DNA of 64,000 nucleotides from JAGPKI01 sp052034135 (GCA_052034135.1 JBPOJC010000013.1:62001-126000), one strand, 5' to 3'. Shown: positions 53,556 through 61,798, counted from the stretch's first letter. Program-made: numbers and translations. Notes: generated from the sequence alone by a model not told the origin.

Positions 53556-54326
53556 GTGAGCAATTTTTTCAAATTTAAGATGCCGAAAAGAAAAAGAAGT
53601 AATTTAATAATATTAAGTGGTAGAAAAAGTTTAGAGGCAGTTTGTTGTGGTAAATTCTGCAATCCTGTTGTTTCTATTTTATCATTGCCTGAAGAACATC
53701 CAGAAAAATGGGTTGTCATTGATATTGCTAATAAGTTAAATGATGCAAGAGTAGAATTATGTGAAACTGCAAAAAATGGAAATAGTGTTTGGAAGGCAAC
53801 AACTGAAGCAGAAGTAAATCAAGCTGCAGCTCAAGTCAACAGTCATCTAACTAATTTTATTAACAATTTAAATGATGCAAATTCACTTATTAATAATTGG
53901 CATCAAGTTGCAGAAGCTAATAATTTGTTCAACACAAATGATACAAATTTAAATGCTGCTGATTTAAATGAAGTAAAACAAAGTATGATAGATAATAATT
54001 TACCTATGGATCTTTTAAGTGGTTGCTGGGACAAAACTGTTCAAATCTTAAATGAAGGAAATGGTACAGAAGTATTTCTTAACTTAGAACAAAATCTAAT
54101 AAGTACCATTCACACACTTGCAAGTAATTTACAACAGCAATTTAATATTTTGATTGAGACTGAAATAAAATTTAGGCGTGATCAAATTACTCTCACAGAT
54201 GTATGGAATACAAGATTTGGTATTATGAAAAGTTTTGATTCCATATGGGCAAATCTTTCAGCATTTGATGGCTTTATGAAAGTTACTGAAGAGATGCAAC
54301 GTATAGCAGCAGGATATGGAGGATGA
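53556..54326 (+). CDS. Uncharacterised 256-residue protein at the head of the modification locus
   Basis: Not recognised. The GTG at 53556 is chosen because AAAGGAGG lies 7-8 bases upstream; a TTG 12 codons earlier has no such site. The N-terminus is basic (MPKRKR), followed by a hydrophobic LIILSG and three cysteines (Cys30, 31, 35 in AVCCGKFCNP), with Cys69 and Cys157 later. Residues about 60-240 look helical and are very rich in Asn, Ala and Leu. The protein ends GYGG. It could be a modified substrate, a carrier or a scaffold for the enzymes that follow; the Gly-Gly end and the Cys cluster would suit a substrate. No membrane span is obvious. Confidence 0.7.
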   Translation: MSNFFKFKMPKRKRSNLIILSGRKSLEAVCCGKFCNPVVSILSLPEEHPEKWVVIDIANKLNDARVELCETAKNGNSVWKATTEAEVNQAAAQVNSHLTNFINNLNDANSLINNWHQVAEANNLFNTNDTNLNAADLNEVKQSMIDNNLPMDLLSGCWDKTVQILNEGNGTEVFLNLEQNLISTIHTLASNLQQQFNILIETEIKFRRDQITLTDVWNTRFGIMKSFDSIWANLSAFDGFMKVTEEMQRIAAGYGG

Positions 54327-54392
54327 TAGCTAAATATATGAAAGGGAGGGTTTCTTATTATTTCTGTTTATAAGAATAGAAAGAAACTTTAA

Positions 54393-55091
54393 ATGCAGAG
54401 TAAAACTTCTCATTTTTATTTCTTTTATAATAAAGACACGTTAGCAGCCACTGAAATTAATATAATAGAGAAGAAAGAAGAAGAAGCTTTTGAATCCGTA
54501 AGTAACTTTCTGGCTATAGGATTCAACAAAAAGATTAGATTTAATCTTTTTTCATCTCCGATAGAAATTCTAAGAAGAACTGGGTTTCTATCTAATGGAA
54601 TTGCTTACCCGGTAAGAAGAACAATTTATGCTGTTTATTCAATAAAAGTTAAAGCTTTAGGAAAACATGAAATCACCCACATCTTAGCTTATAAAATCGG
54701 AAACCCTCCCTTGTTTTTACAAGAAGGTATTGCTGTGAGTTTAGACAAAAACTGGTTGAACAAGCCTTTATTTTCATATTTCGACAAAACTTTATGGACA
54801 TATAAAAAACTAAGAATTGAACAGATATTTAAAGAATTTAATTCTTTATTCCTAAATCCAAATAGAATAAAAGAGACTTCTAAAGATTTACTTTATCCTG
54901 TCTCTGGGTTATTTGTAGAATTCCTTATAAATGAGTTCGGAATTGAAAAGTTTAAGGATTTGTATCGCATTCTTTCTTTTAATGCTACTGCTGATGACTT
55001 TAAAGAAAATATTTGTAAAGTATATAATACCGATTTAAATGAAATAGAATTGAACTGGCTTGAAAACATGTCGCGAAGCAATGTTATTTGA
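54393..55091 (+). CDS. Gluzincin-like zinc metallopeptidase (peptidase-MA-like)
   Basis: A 232-residue protein. The zinc-binding motif is HEITH (His92, Glu93, His96) in LGKHEITHILAYKIG. The third ligand is probably Glu111 in FLQEGIAVS, as in gluzincins and peptidase-MA proteins. No signal peptide or membrane span, so action is cytosolic. An in-frame stop touches the ATG, so this is the earliest possible start; the ribosome site is weak. Between the 256-residue protein and the adenylating enzyme, it is a candidate for cleaving the locus's substrate. Confidence 0.8.
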   Translation: MQSKTSHFYFFYNKDTLAATEINIIEKKEEEAFESVSNFLAIGFNKKIRFNLFSSPIEILRRTGFLSNGIAYPVRRTIYAVYSIKVKALGKHEITHILAYKIGNPPLFLQEGIAVSLDKNWLNKPLFSYFDKTLWTYKKLRIEQIFKEFNSLFLNPNRIKETSKDLLYPVSGLFVEFLINEFGIEKFKDLYRILSFNATADDFKENICKVYNTDLNEIELNWLENMSRSNVI

Positions 55092-55142
55092 TACTTAAGA
55101 AATTAACTATAGAAGGTAACTATAGAAGGTGGCAGTAATAGG

Positions 55143-56381
55143 ATGGAAAAATTGTCTTCATTAAATAAACTTCTCAAAGTGGCAAAGAAAACAGATTTTT
55201 ATAGATATTTGATTAATGAAATTCCTTCTTGTGATAACAGCACAGAAATACTTGAAACCTTAGGTTTCTATACCACTAAAAGTGATTACAATTTGCATCT
55301 AAAACAGAGATTTGCTGATAATAATTTACAGTGGTTAGCAGTATCGACAGGCGGAACTACTGATATTCCGTCTATTGCTTTCATAACCGAAAAAGAAATA
55401 AAAATGGCAGCAGAATCCTTTGAAAATCTTTATTACACTATTTTTAAAAAAAGCTTTAGGAAGAAAAAGGTTCTTTTAACAATTTCTTCTAACATAACTT
55501 TTCAATTAATTTCTACACTTTTAAAACTAAATGCAAATGTTGCTTACTTGCCGCTTGAATTTGCTATTAATAATTATGCTCTTGTATTAAGCATAATAAA
55601 TTTGCTTGGAATAGAAATATGGATTACATTGCCAATTCTTCCGTTTGAAATTGCTAAACAAATAGATCATTCCGAATACCAAAGAATGGATAGTATTTTA
55701 TTATTAGCTGATTTAACGACTAATCGAATTAGAAATTTAATTAAAGAAAAATTTAGATGTGATATTGTAGCACAAGTATATGGAAGTGCAGAGCACTGCC
55801 TTATCGCAATGTCAGATGACAATGGTATATTCCACCCCTCAGATAACTCTATTTTAGAATTTTTAAAATTAGGTAAAAATATTGATTATTATGAATTAAT
55901 ACTAACAAATTTAACGAATTATAGTACTCCAATTATTAGATATAAAACTTCTGATGTTGTTAGAAGGATGCACGCCTTTAACGATGACCTTTTTTATACT
56001 TTTGAGATAGAGGGTAGGCTTGAAGAATGTTTCATTTCCTCTGATAACATAATCACACCACATCATATTTTATCCGTTGTTGATAGACTATTAACAAGTT
56101 TTTCGGTGATTTCATTAGTTATTGAAGGTAACATTGATGAAATACAAGTCAAAGTAATTGTAAACACTAATAGTAGTAATATTAATTTTGATAGTCTCCA
56201 TAAAAGATGTACAAGTTTATTCAAGAAAATTTTCGGTGAATATTCTAATGTTTTAGTAGATTTAGTTCCTACTAACTCGAGTAAAGGTAAAGAGGTTTTA
56301 AAAAGATTTAAACCACGCTATCTCTGGATAAAGCCAAAGAACATTAATAGATTTTGCATTAAACCTCCTGATGAAATTTAA
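55143..56381 (+). CDS. PaaK-like adenylate-forming enzyme
   Basis: A 412-residue member of the ANL superfamily near phenylacetate-CoA ligase/coenzyme F390 synthetase. Motifs are STGGTTDIPS (residues 68-77, phosphate loop), VYGSAEH (about 218, adenine site) and TPIIRYKTSDVVRR with GRLEE (about 270-295). The C-terminal subdomain is small but complete. It should activate a carboxylate as acyl-AMP, giving a thioester or amide. In this setting the acid may be a small molecule or a peptide carboxyl group. A tandem 13-base repeat lies in its ribosome-site region (55104-55129). Confidence 0.82.
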   Translation: MEKLSSLNKLLKVAKKTDFYRYLINEIPSCDNSTEILETLGFYTTKSDYNLHLKQRFADNNLQWLAVSTGGTTDIPSIAFITEKEIKMAAESFENLYYTIFKKSFRKKKVLLTISSNITFQLISTLLKLNANVAYLPLEFAINNYALVLSIINLLGIEIWITLPILPFEIAKQIDHSEYQRMDSILLLADLTTNRIRNLIKEKFRCDIVAQVYGSAEHCLIAMSDDNGIFHPSDNSILEFLKLGKNIDYYELILTNLTNYSTPIIRYKTSDVVRRMHAFNDDLFYTFEIEGRLEECFISSDNIITPHHILSVVDRLLTSFSVISLVIEGNIDEIQVKVIVNTNSSNINFDSLHKRCTSLFKKIFGEYSNVLVDLVPTNSSKGKEVLKRFKPRYLWIKPKNINRFCIKPPDEI

Positions 56382-56390
56382 AGAAAAAAT

Positions 56391-57191
56391 ATGAAAGTAG
56401 GAATAATCCAAGGACCTTTTAAGCTTTCTTCAGCAAGAGAAAATTGGTGTACATTTGAAAATAATGTAGATTCTTTAGTACAACAAAAAGTCAATATGAT
56501 TTGTATATGTGAAGAATTTTTGGGTAAACTCTCTTTTGTTATGGAGAAATGCTTAAAATTAGCGAAAACTTATAACATCTTTATAACTCCAGGCGTTTTA
56601 ATTGAAAATTCTAAAGATTCGCTAAAGCCATATATCATTTCAATTGTTATTGATCCAGAAGGCAGAATTTTAGTTAAACATAGAAAAGTATTTATGCCTC
56701 CACAAGATTCAGAATATTTCAATGCTGGGAATAGTTTTGATGACTGTATATTTGATTTTTTAGGAATAAGAAGTGCGATCTTAATTTGCGGAGACATAAT
56801 TTCACCAATAGCACTTAGATATTTAAAGCAGAGATACAACATTGAATTAGTAATACTTCTATTACGATTACCAGAAGATGAAAATTTTTTCATTCCACTC
56901 GTTAAAATACGTGCTGCTGAAAACAATGTGGCTATTCTTATAGTGAATGTATATGAAAAGAGTTTTCATGTCAAAATTGCTAGCCGATTGATCCTTCCAA
57001 TAGAAAATGATATAGAAATATGTGAAAAAGATGGAATAGGAACAATTTCAATTGATGTTGTTTCATTATCAGAAAGTTTACAATTAACTAAAGAAAATTT
57101 TCTTAGAAGTAAACAAAATTCTATAATAAAAGATATGATATATAATGCTTTTGAGAATGAAAAACGTCTATTTAGCATTGTAAAAAAATGA
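56391..57191 (+). CDS. Nitrilase-superfamily carbon-nitrogen hydrolase
   Basis: A 266-residue protein. The catalytic triad can be placed as Glu41 (ICICEEFLG), Lys99 (KHRKVFMPP) and Cys133 (AILICGDII), in the order and spacing of the family. Members hydrolyse or condense amides (amidase, carbamoylase, NAD synthetase glutaminase, N-acyltransferase), not only nitriles. The gene starts 9 bases after the adenylating gene and overlaps the radical SAM gene by 4 bases (ATGA), so all three are co-translated. Substrate unknown; amide making or breaking on the locus product is plausible. Confidence 0.85.
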   Translation: MKVGIIQGPFKLSSARENWCTFENNVDSLVQQKVNMICICEEFLGKLSFVMEKCLKLAKTYNIFITPGVLIENSKDSLKPYIISIVIDPEGRILVKHRKVFMPPQDSEYFNAGNSFDDCIFDFLGIRSAILICGDIISPIALRYLKQRYNIELVILLLRLPEDENFFIPLVKIRAAENNVAILIVNVYEKSFHVKIASRLILPIENDIEICEKDGIGTISIDVVSLSESLQLTKENFLRSKQNSIIKDMIYNAFENEKRLFSIVKK

Positions 57192-58519
57192 ATTACGTTC
57201 TTTCTATGTATTCAATAATCAGCAAATTAGGTCTCAAAGACTCAATTGCAGTTTATAATGTATTTACTAAAGCACTTATCTTAGGGGGTAACATTTATAA
57301 AAGGGTTTTAAAACAGAATAACTTCATAAATACCCTGAAATACCCATTTTTAAAAGTAGAAGAAATAAAAAAATTGAATAATTTGGGAGTTATAGTTGAC
57401 TCAAGTTTAGATGAAAAAAAGGTTACAAAAGAAAAAATTCTAGAAGTCATTAAAGATTCAAGTAAGATTAACCTAACTTTGCTTTTAACACTTGACTGTA
57501 ATATGGATTGTTCATATTGTTATGAAAAAGAAAATCGTAACAAAGCTTATATGGACTTATCAACTTGTAATAAAATTTTACAATACTTTGTTTATTTGCT
57601 TGATTACTCATCGTCTAAGAAAATATCAGTTACAATTTACGGAGGAGAGCCTCTGTTAAACATAGATGCAATAAAATATTTATTACCAAGAATAAAGCAA
57701 TCTGCTATAAAGAAAAAAATAATTCTCAATGTAGATCTTATAACTAATGGAATCTTATTATCTTTAAATCTTCTTAATCAACTTAAACAATATGGATTGA
57801 ATAGTGTGCAAATTACTTTAGATGGATGCGAAGAAGTCAACGACTCACGACGATATTTTAAGAACGGTAAAGGAACATTTAATAAAATATTTTCGAATCT
57901 TATAGAAACTGCAGACTGTTTACCTACAACACTTAGAATTAATCTTGACAGTAATAATGTTGATAAGATTACGCGATTTTTAGACATTTTAAGGAAATTT
58001 GAACTTCACAGAAAAATAATTCTTCGTCCTGCATTTGTTTTTTCGCCCAAATATTCATGTAATAATCTTATAGAAAATACAAATAACTTGCTATTCTTTT
58101 GGAAGAAAGCATCAGAAAGAAATTTTATCATTCCTTTTGATCTATTTTCCCTACTTCCTGTTTGCTCAATCTACAAAAATTATGACTTAGTAATAGGACC
58201 CTTAGGAGAGATTTACAAATGTATTGGGTTTGCTGGTAATAAGAAGTTTATTATTGGTCATATAGATGAATTTAAACATCAAGTAGAAAATTATCCATTT
58301 AAACCTCAAAGTTTGATAATAAGAGATAAGTGTGTAAGCTGTAAGTATTGGCCATTGTGTCTGTCAGGATGTAGAATGTTAGCTTACATAAAATTTGGTT
58401 CTTTAGAATCTATCTATTGTCAAAAGGAATTTTTTGATGCAATTTTTGAACATCTATTACCACTTTATATCTCTCAAAATTATGATGTAAATTTACAGAA
58501 TTTTGCTTCTTCGAGCTAA
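57188..58519 (+). CDS. Radical SAM/SPASM maturase
   Basis: A 443-residue enzyme. The radical SAM cluster is Cys104, 108 and 111 (CNMDCSYC). GGEPL follows at about 152. The C-terminal SPASM domain has the complete seven-cysteine pattern: Cys326, a gap, G-x4-Cys345, then CX2CX5CX3C at 382, 385, 391 and 395, and Cys411. That predicts two auxiliary 4Fe-4S clusters, as in anSME, QhpD and peptide maturases. An N-terminal segment of about 90 residues (YNVFTKALILGGNIYKRV) resembles the leader or substrate region of such maturases. It probably modifies a peptide or protein made by this locus. Confidence 0.92.
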   Translation: MNYVLSMYSIISKLGLKDSIAVYNVFTKALILGGNIYKRVLKQNNFINTLKYPFLKVEEIKKLNNLGVIVDSSLDEKKVTKEKILEVIKDSSKINLTLLLTLDCNMDCSYCYEKENRNKAYMDLSTCNKILQYFVYLLDYSSSKKISVTIYGGEPLLNIDAIKYLLPRIKQSAIKKKIILNVDLITNGILLSLNLLNQLKQYGLNSVQITLDGCEEVNDSRRYFKNGKGTFNKIFSNLIETADCLPTTLRINLDSNNVDKITRFLDILRKFELHRKIILRPAFVFSPKYSCNNLIENTNNLLFFWKKASERNFIIPFDLFSLLPVCSIYKNYDLVIGPLGEIYKCIGFAGNKKFIIGHIDEFKHQVENYPFKPQSLIIRDKCVSCKYWPLCLSGCRMLAYIKFGSLESIYCQKEFFDAIFEHLLPLYISQNYDVNLQNFASSS

Positions 58520-58551
58520 GAAGAAATAAATAAAAATATAAGGAGGATGTG

Positions 58552-59301
58552 ATGAATATGGAAGTATTGAATTTTTGGAATATTTTGCTTTTGATGGTTG
58601 CTTTTGGAATAGTTTTATGGGTATTAGCTAATTGGTTTAAGAAATGGGCTAATGTAGAAATAGGCAAGGAACCTAAAACAGGTGTGTATGAAATCTTTGA
58701 TTGTTTAATCGCTGTTGGAGTTTGGTTTGCTGGAATGAAGTTATTACCAAAATTTGTAAAAAATTATGATATATTTACTCTTTTGTATCTTTTAATGACA
58801 GTTGTTATTATTGCAATTTTTACATTAGCAAGAAGAAGAAATTTCTCAGACATTGGTTTATCCAAAAAAAATATTAGAAAAATGTTAATCTTTACTATAA
58901 TTATGTTTGGAGTAACTTTTGCTTATAATCTTTGTGCATTGTATTTTAAAATTAGCCCTTATCCTATAAAAATAGAAATTATGTCATTAAAAACTGCATT
59001 AATTATTATTGGAATGGGCATTATTAATCCAGGGTTGATTGAAGAACTCCTTTTTAGAGGTTTTGTTTTATCAAAGTTAGAGAGATTCTTGAACTGGAAA
59101 TGGGCATTATTAATTTCTGCAGTTCTTTTTGGAATTATTCATGTTGGACAGGGAATCTTTCCTATTATGGGCAGCATCTATTTAGGACTACTATTTGGTT
59201 ATGTTTTCCATTGTGTTAGAAACATTATACCATTGGTAATTGGGCATGGTGTAGGGCTAACAACTGCTATTGTCGTTGCTAATTTGTTGAGAATTTTATA
59301 A
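58552..59301 (+). CDS. CPBP-family intramembrane metalloprotease
   Basis: A 250-residue membrane protein of the CAAX-protease/bacteriocin-processing (CPBP, Abi) family. It has about seven hydrophobic segments. Motif 1 is EELLFRG (Glu164, Glu165, Arg169), motif 2 FGIIH (Phe193, His197) and motif 3 GHGVG (His232). AGGAGG lies 5 bases before ATG 58552; GTG 58549 and ATG 58558 are less suitable. Such proteins process or give immunity to peptides in many bacteriocin loci. It follows the radical SAM gene after 32 bases in the same direction. Confidence 0.88.
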   Translation: MNMEVLNFWNILLLMVAFGIVLWVLANWFKKWANVEIGKEPKTGVYEIFDCLIAVGVWFAGMKLLPKFVKNYDIFTLLYLLMTVVIIAIFTLARRRNFSDIGLSKKNIRKMLIFTIIMFGVTFAYNLCALYFKISPYPIKIEIMSLKTALIIIGMGIINPGLIEELLFRGFVLSKLERFLNWKWALLISAVLFGIIHVGQGIFPIMGSIYLGLLFGYVFHCVRNIIPLVIGHGVGLTTAIVVANLLRIL

Positions 59302-59316
59302 AGTTTGAGGAAATAG

Positions 59317-59466
59317 GGTTTAATTTTTGTTTTTGGAATTGGTATTTATCTTTCTCTGCTTTACTTTTATTCGAAAAGTATCTGGTCACCTTTTATATCT
59401 CATCTAATCATTAATTGTGTGAGCGGTTCGTGGGGTAAATCATTCCATCCAGAAAGACAGCGTTAG
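59317..59466 (+). pseudogene. Remnant of a second CPBP protease gene
   Basis: Just after the intact CPBP gene a frame of 49 codons ends at TAG 59464. It reads FGIGIYLSLLYFYSKSIW then SPFISHLIINCV, the usual last membrane segment and third motif of CPBP proteases. No start or earlier domain remains. It may be the end of a duplicated copy whose front was lost. Confidence 0.5.
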
Positions 59467-59527
59467 ACTACGCGAATTATTTGCAGATTAAATGTTCTCC
59501 CATAAGGAAACAAGCATAATCATAATT

Positions 59528-60310
59528 TTAATAGTGTCCTAATAAACCTCTATCTTTGGCAATTTTCTCACAAAGCTTAAAAATATAAAAACCTAAGAAG
59601 AAGTAAAAAAGTGCTGTAATTATAAGGATAAAAATATCATTAAAAGGCATATTAAAGATTGAGATTCCTTTGGTCATATTATCCCTGATTAGTTTTGTAC
59701 CTAAAGAAAGTGGTAGAAATTTAAAAGCAAATATTTTATCAACTGGTGCAGCAATAAAGCCAACAAATATGAATTGAAGTATTTGAAAGAGAGACTGGAT
59801 TCTTTTGTAAATAAGCCCTAATCCGCCCATAATAAATCCTATGCCATAAGCACCTGCAAGCGAAAGAACAAGAAGAGGAACAATTGTCAAAAGATCAAGG
59901 TGTAAAAATTTACCTGTTGTAATCATCATAAGGAAGAGAAATGGAACAGTCCAAAAAATATTCAGTATTAAATCTGATATAACAATAAATATAGAAATAG
60001 TACCAAAGCCGAATGGAGACATATAAAGCTGTTCTAAAGTACCAGTCTGTGCTTCTTCCATTAATCCCCATGATAATGTGCTATATCCACTTATTGCGTA
60101 AGTCCAAACAAAGAATCCTACAATAATACCCTCAATAGTATTTGAAAAAGTTGCAGATTGACTACCAATCATATACTTCGACCCAAAAAATATTGCTAAA
60201 AAGATTAAATAAATAGTTATTATTGAAGAGAAAAAATTTAAAGGATATCTTAAAATTAGTTTAAGTCTTTTTATAAAAATCGTACTAAAAAGATTCCATT
60301 GATTTTTCAT
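59528..60310 (-). CDS. ABC-2 type transporter permease
   Basis: A 260-residue membrane protein with about six spans. It matches ABC-2 permeases: SWGLMEEAQTGTLEQLYMSP is the typical coupling segment after the first pair of helices. It overlaps the ATPase gene by 4 bases. Half-exporters of this kind handle drugs, lipids, peptides or polysaccharide. It is convergent to the CPBP gene, so whether it belongs to the modification locus is uncertain. Confidence 0.88.
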   Translation of the reverse strand: MKNQWNLFSTIFIKRLKLILRYPLNFFSSIITIYLIFLAIFFGSKYMIGSQSATFSNTIEGIIVGFFVWTYAISGYSTLSWGLMEEAQTGTLEQLYMSPFGFGTISIFIVISDLILNIFWTVPFLFLMMITTGKFLHLDLLTIVPLLVLSLAGAYGIGFIMGGLGLIYKRIQSLFQILQFIFVGFIAAPVDKIFAFKFLPLSLGTKLIRDNMTKGISIFNMPFNDIFILIITALFYFFLGFYIFKLCEKIAKDRGLLGHY

Positions 60311-61242
60311 TTTTGCACAAGTTTTAAATATATATCTTCAAAGTCAGGTTCAATCCTCGTAATGCTTAGAAGTTTCACATTATTGTCCTTAAGAGTTTCA
60401 AGTAATTTATAAATAATCATAAAATCTTTCAATTCAATAATTATTTCAGTTTTTGAACTGTTTTCTGTATATTTTGTTCCTAGTGAGATTTTTTGAAACT
60501 CTTCTTTTACCTTGTTGTCAATTCTACCGTCTATTTCAAACTTATAAGCATTCACTTTAAAAAAATCTTTAAGTGAATCTAACTTTTCATCTGCCACTAT
60601 TTTTCCTTTATTAATTACTATTACCCTTTCGCAAACATTTTCTATAACTCTCATATTGTGTGAACTGAGGAGAATGGTCCTTCCTTTATTTACCATTTCA
60701 TTTTTTAAAAGGTTTTGAACTTCATGTGTTGATTCTACATCAAGTCCGAGAGTTGGTTCATCGAGAAGAATTATTTCAGTATCTTTTATTAACGCTGATG
60801 CAATGGCAAGCTTTTGCTGCATACCTCGAGAGAGGAAGCGAGCTTCAGTGTTTGTCTTTTCTTTTAGTCCAAAAATATTGATTAGCTCATCTATTCTCTT
60901 TTTACAATTCTTATACGAGTAACCCATAAGACCTGCAAAGAATATAAGGTTTTCCTTTACTGTAAGTCTCCAGTAAATATTGCGATTACCCTCCAGAACA
61001 CTTGAGATTTTTTTAAATGCAAAATATGGATTTTTTGTTACATTTATTCCGTCTATCCAAATTTTTCCTGATGATGAATTAATTAAACAACACAATGATT
61101 TAATTGTAGTCGTTTTCCCGGCACCATTTGGTCCTAAAAGACCTACAATTTCAGCATCATTAATACTAAATGAAATCTCATCTATTGCTCGAACTTCAGT
61201 TTTACCCTTGTAAATTTTAGTTAAATTCTCACATCTAATCAT
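60307..61242 (-). CDS. ABC-2 type transporter ATPase
   Basis: A 311-residue ATPase of the CcmA/NodI-like group. Walker A GPNGAGKTTTIKSLC is at about residue 38. The ABC signature is degenerate (LSRGMQQK, with Arg for Gly). Walker B is IILLDEPTLGLD, and the C-terminal DUF4162-like domain is present. It works with the adjacent permease, probably as exporter. A drug-, peptide- or lipid-export role is consistent with its neighbours, but the genes point toward the locus from the opposite strand. Confidence 0.9.
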   Translation of the reverse strand: MIRCENLTKIYKGKTEVRAIDEISFSINDAEIVGLLGPNGAGKTTTIKSLCCLINSSSGKIWIDGINVTKNPYFAFKKISSVLEGNRNIYWRLTVKENLIFFAGLMGYSYKNCKKRIDELINIFGLKEKTNTEARFLSRGMQQKLAIASALIKDTEIILLDEPTLGLDVESTHEVQNLLKNEMVNKGRTILLSSHNMRVIENVCERVIVINKGKIVADEKLDSLKDFFKVNAYKFEIDGRIDNKVKEEFQKISLGTKYTENSSKTEIIIELKDFMIIYKLLETLKDNNVKLLSITRIEPDFEDIYLKLVQK

Positions 61243-61373
61243 GTTTATTGATTTCCCAAAATATTATAACATATTTACATTTAAAAAATTAATTAATTCT
61301 TTTATGGTGCTTAATTGATTAAATTCAAAAATTAGATATTCAAATAAGCAATCTATAAAGAAATACAGAAATA

Positions 61374-61402
61374 TTGACAAAACCAATCAAAATATAGATA
61401 AT
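61374..61402 (+). promoter_or_regulatory. Strong sigma-70-type promoter for tRNA-Arg(TCT)
   Basis: TTGACA (61374-61379), 17-base spacer, GATAAT (61397-61402), 18 bases before the tRNA's first base. Confidence 0.75.
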
Positions 61403-61420
61403 TGCAGTGAAATATTACAG

Positions 61421-61494
61421 GCGCCTGTAGCTCAGTTGGATAGAGCATCTGCCTTCTAAGCAGGTGGCCGTGGGTTCGAGTCCCGCCAGGCGCA
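61421..61494 (+). tRNA. tRNA-Arg (anticodon TCT)
   Basis: 74-base cloverleaf. The acceptor stem GCGCCTG pairs with CAGGCGC, discriminator A. The anticodon loop is CTTCTAA, the T-loop is GGGTTCGAGTCCC, and no CCA is encoded. It reads AGA/AGG codons, common in this AT-rich genome. Confidence 0.96.
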
Positions 61495-61660
61495 GATATA
61501 TACAAAATTAAATTTTATATAAGTCTTTTTGTTTATTTTTGATCTAAGATAAATCGCTTTTAGTCTTATAATTTCAATATAATGAAAGGAAATATCATAT
61601 CCTCCAGAGAATAATGAGACATTCTGAGTGAAGAATCTCCTTGCTTGCATTTTATTCTGG

Positions 61661-61680
61661 ATTCCCGCTTTCGCGGGAAT
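61661..61680 (+). repeat. Palindromic repeat ATTCCCGC/GCGGGAAT
   Basis: Perfect 8-base stem (61661-61668 with 61673-61680) and TTTC loop. It is the core of a widely spread intergenic repeat whose translation reads VIPAKAGIQ on the minus strand. Confidence 0.85.
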
Positions 61681-61690
61681 GACCCGCAAG

Positions 61691-61732
61691 GAGATCCTTC
61701 GGTCGCTTTTAGATACGCTCCTCAGGGTGACA
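61691..61732 (-). repeat. Dispersed repeat R2, copy 4 (inverted)
   Basis: Reads GTCACCCTGAGGAGCGTATC on the minus strand, followed by GCGACCGAAGGATCTCC. Confidence 0.8.
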
Positions 61733-61740
61733 GGAGTAGT

Positions 61741-61784
61741 GTCATTCTGAAGTGCGGTATTTTCGCACACGTACTGAGGTATCT
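61741..61784 (-). repeat. Dispersed repeat R3, copy 3 (inverted)
   Basis: On the minus strand, AGATACCTCAGTACGTGTGC then GAAAATACCGCACTTCAGAATGAC; close to 10108-10163. Confidence 0.75.
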
Positions 61785-61798
61785 CCTTATTTGTTTTT

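Noticed and set aside
54323..54373. 16-codon frame overlapping the end of the 256-aa gene (ATGA)
   Set aside because: GGAGG touches the ATG with no spacing and the length is too short to distinguish from chance.
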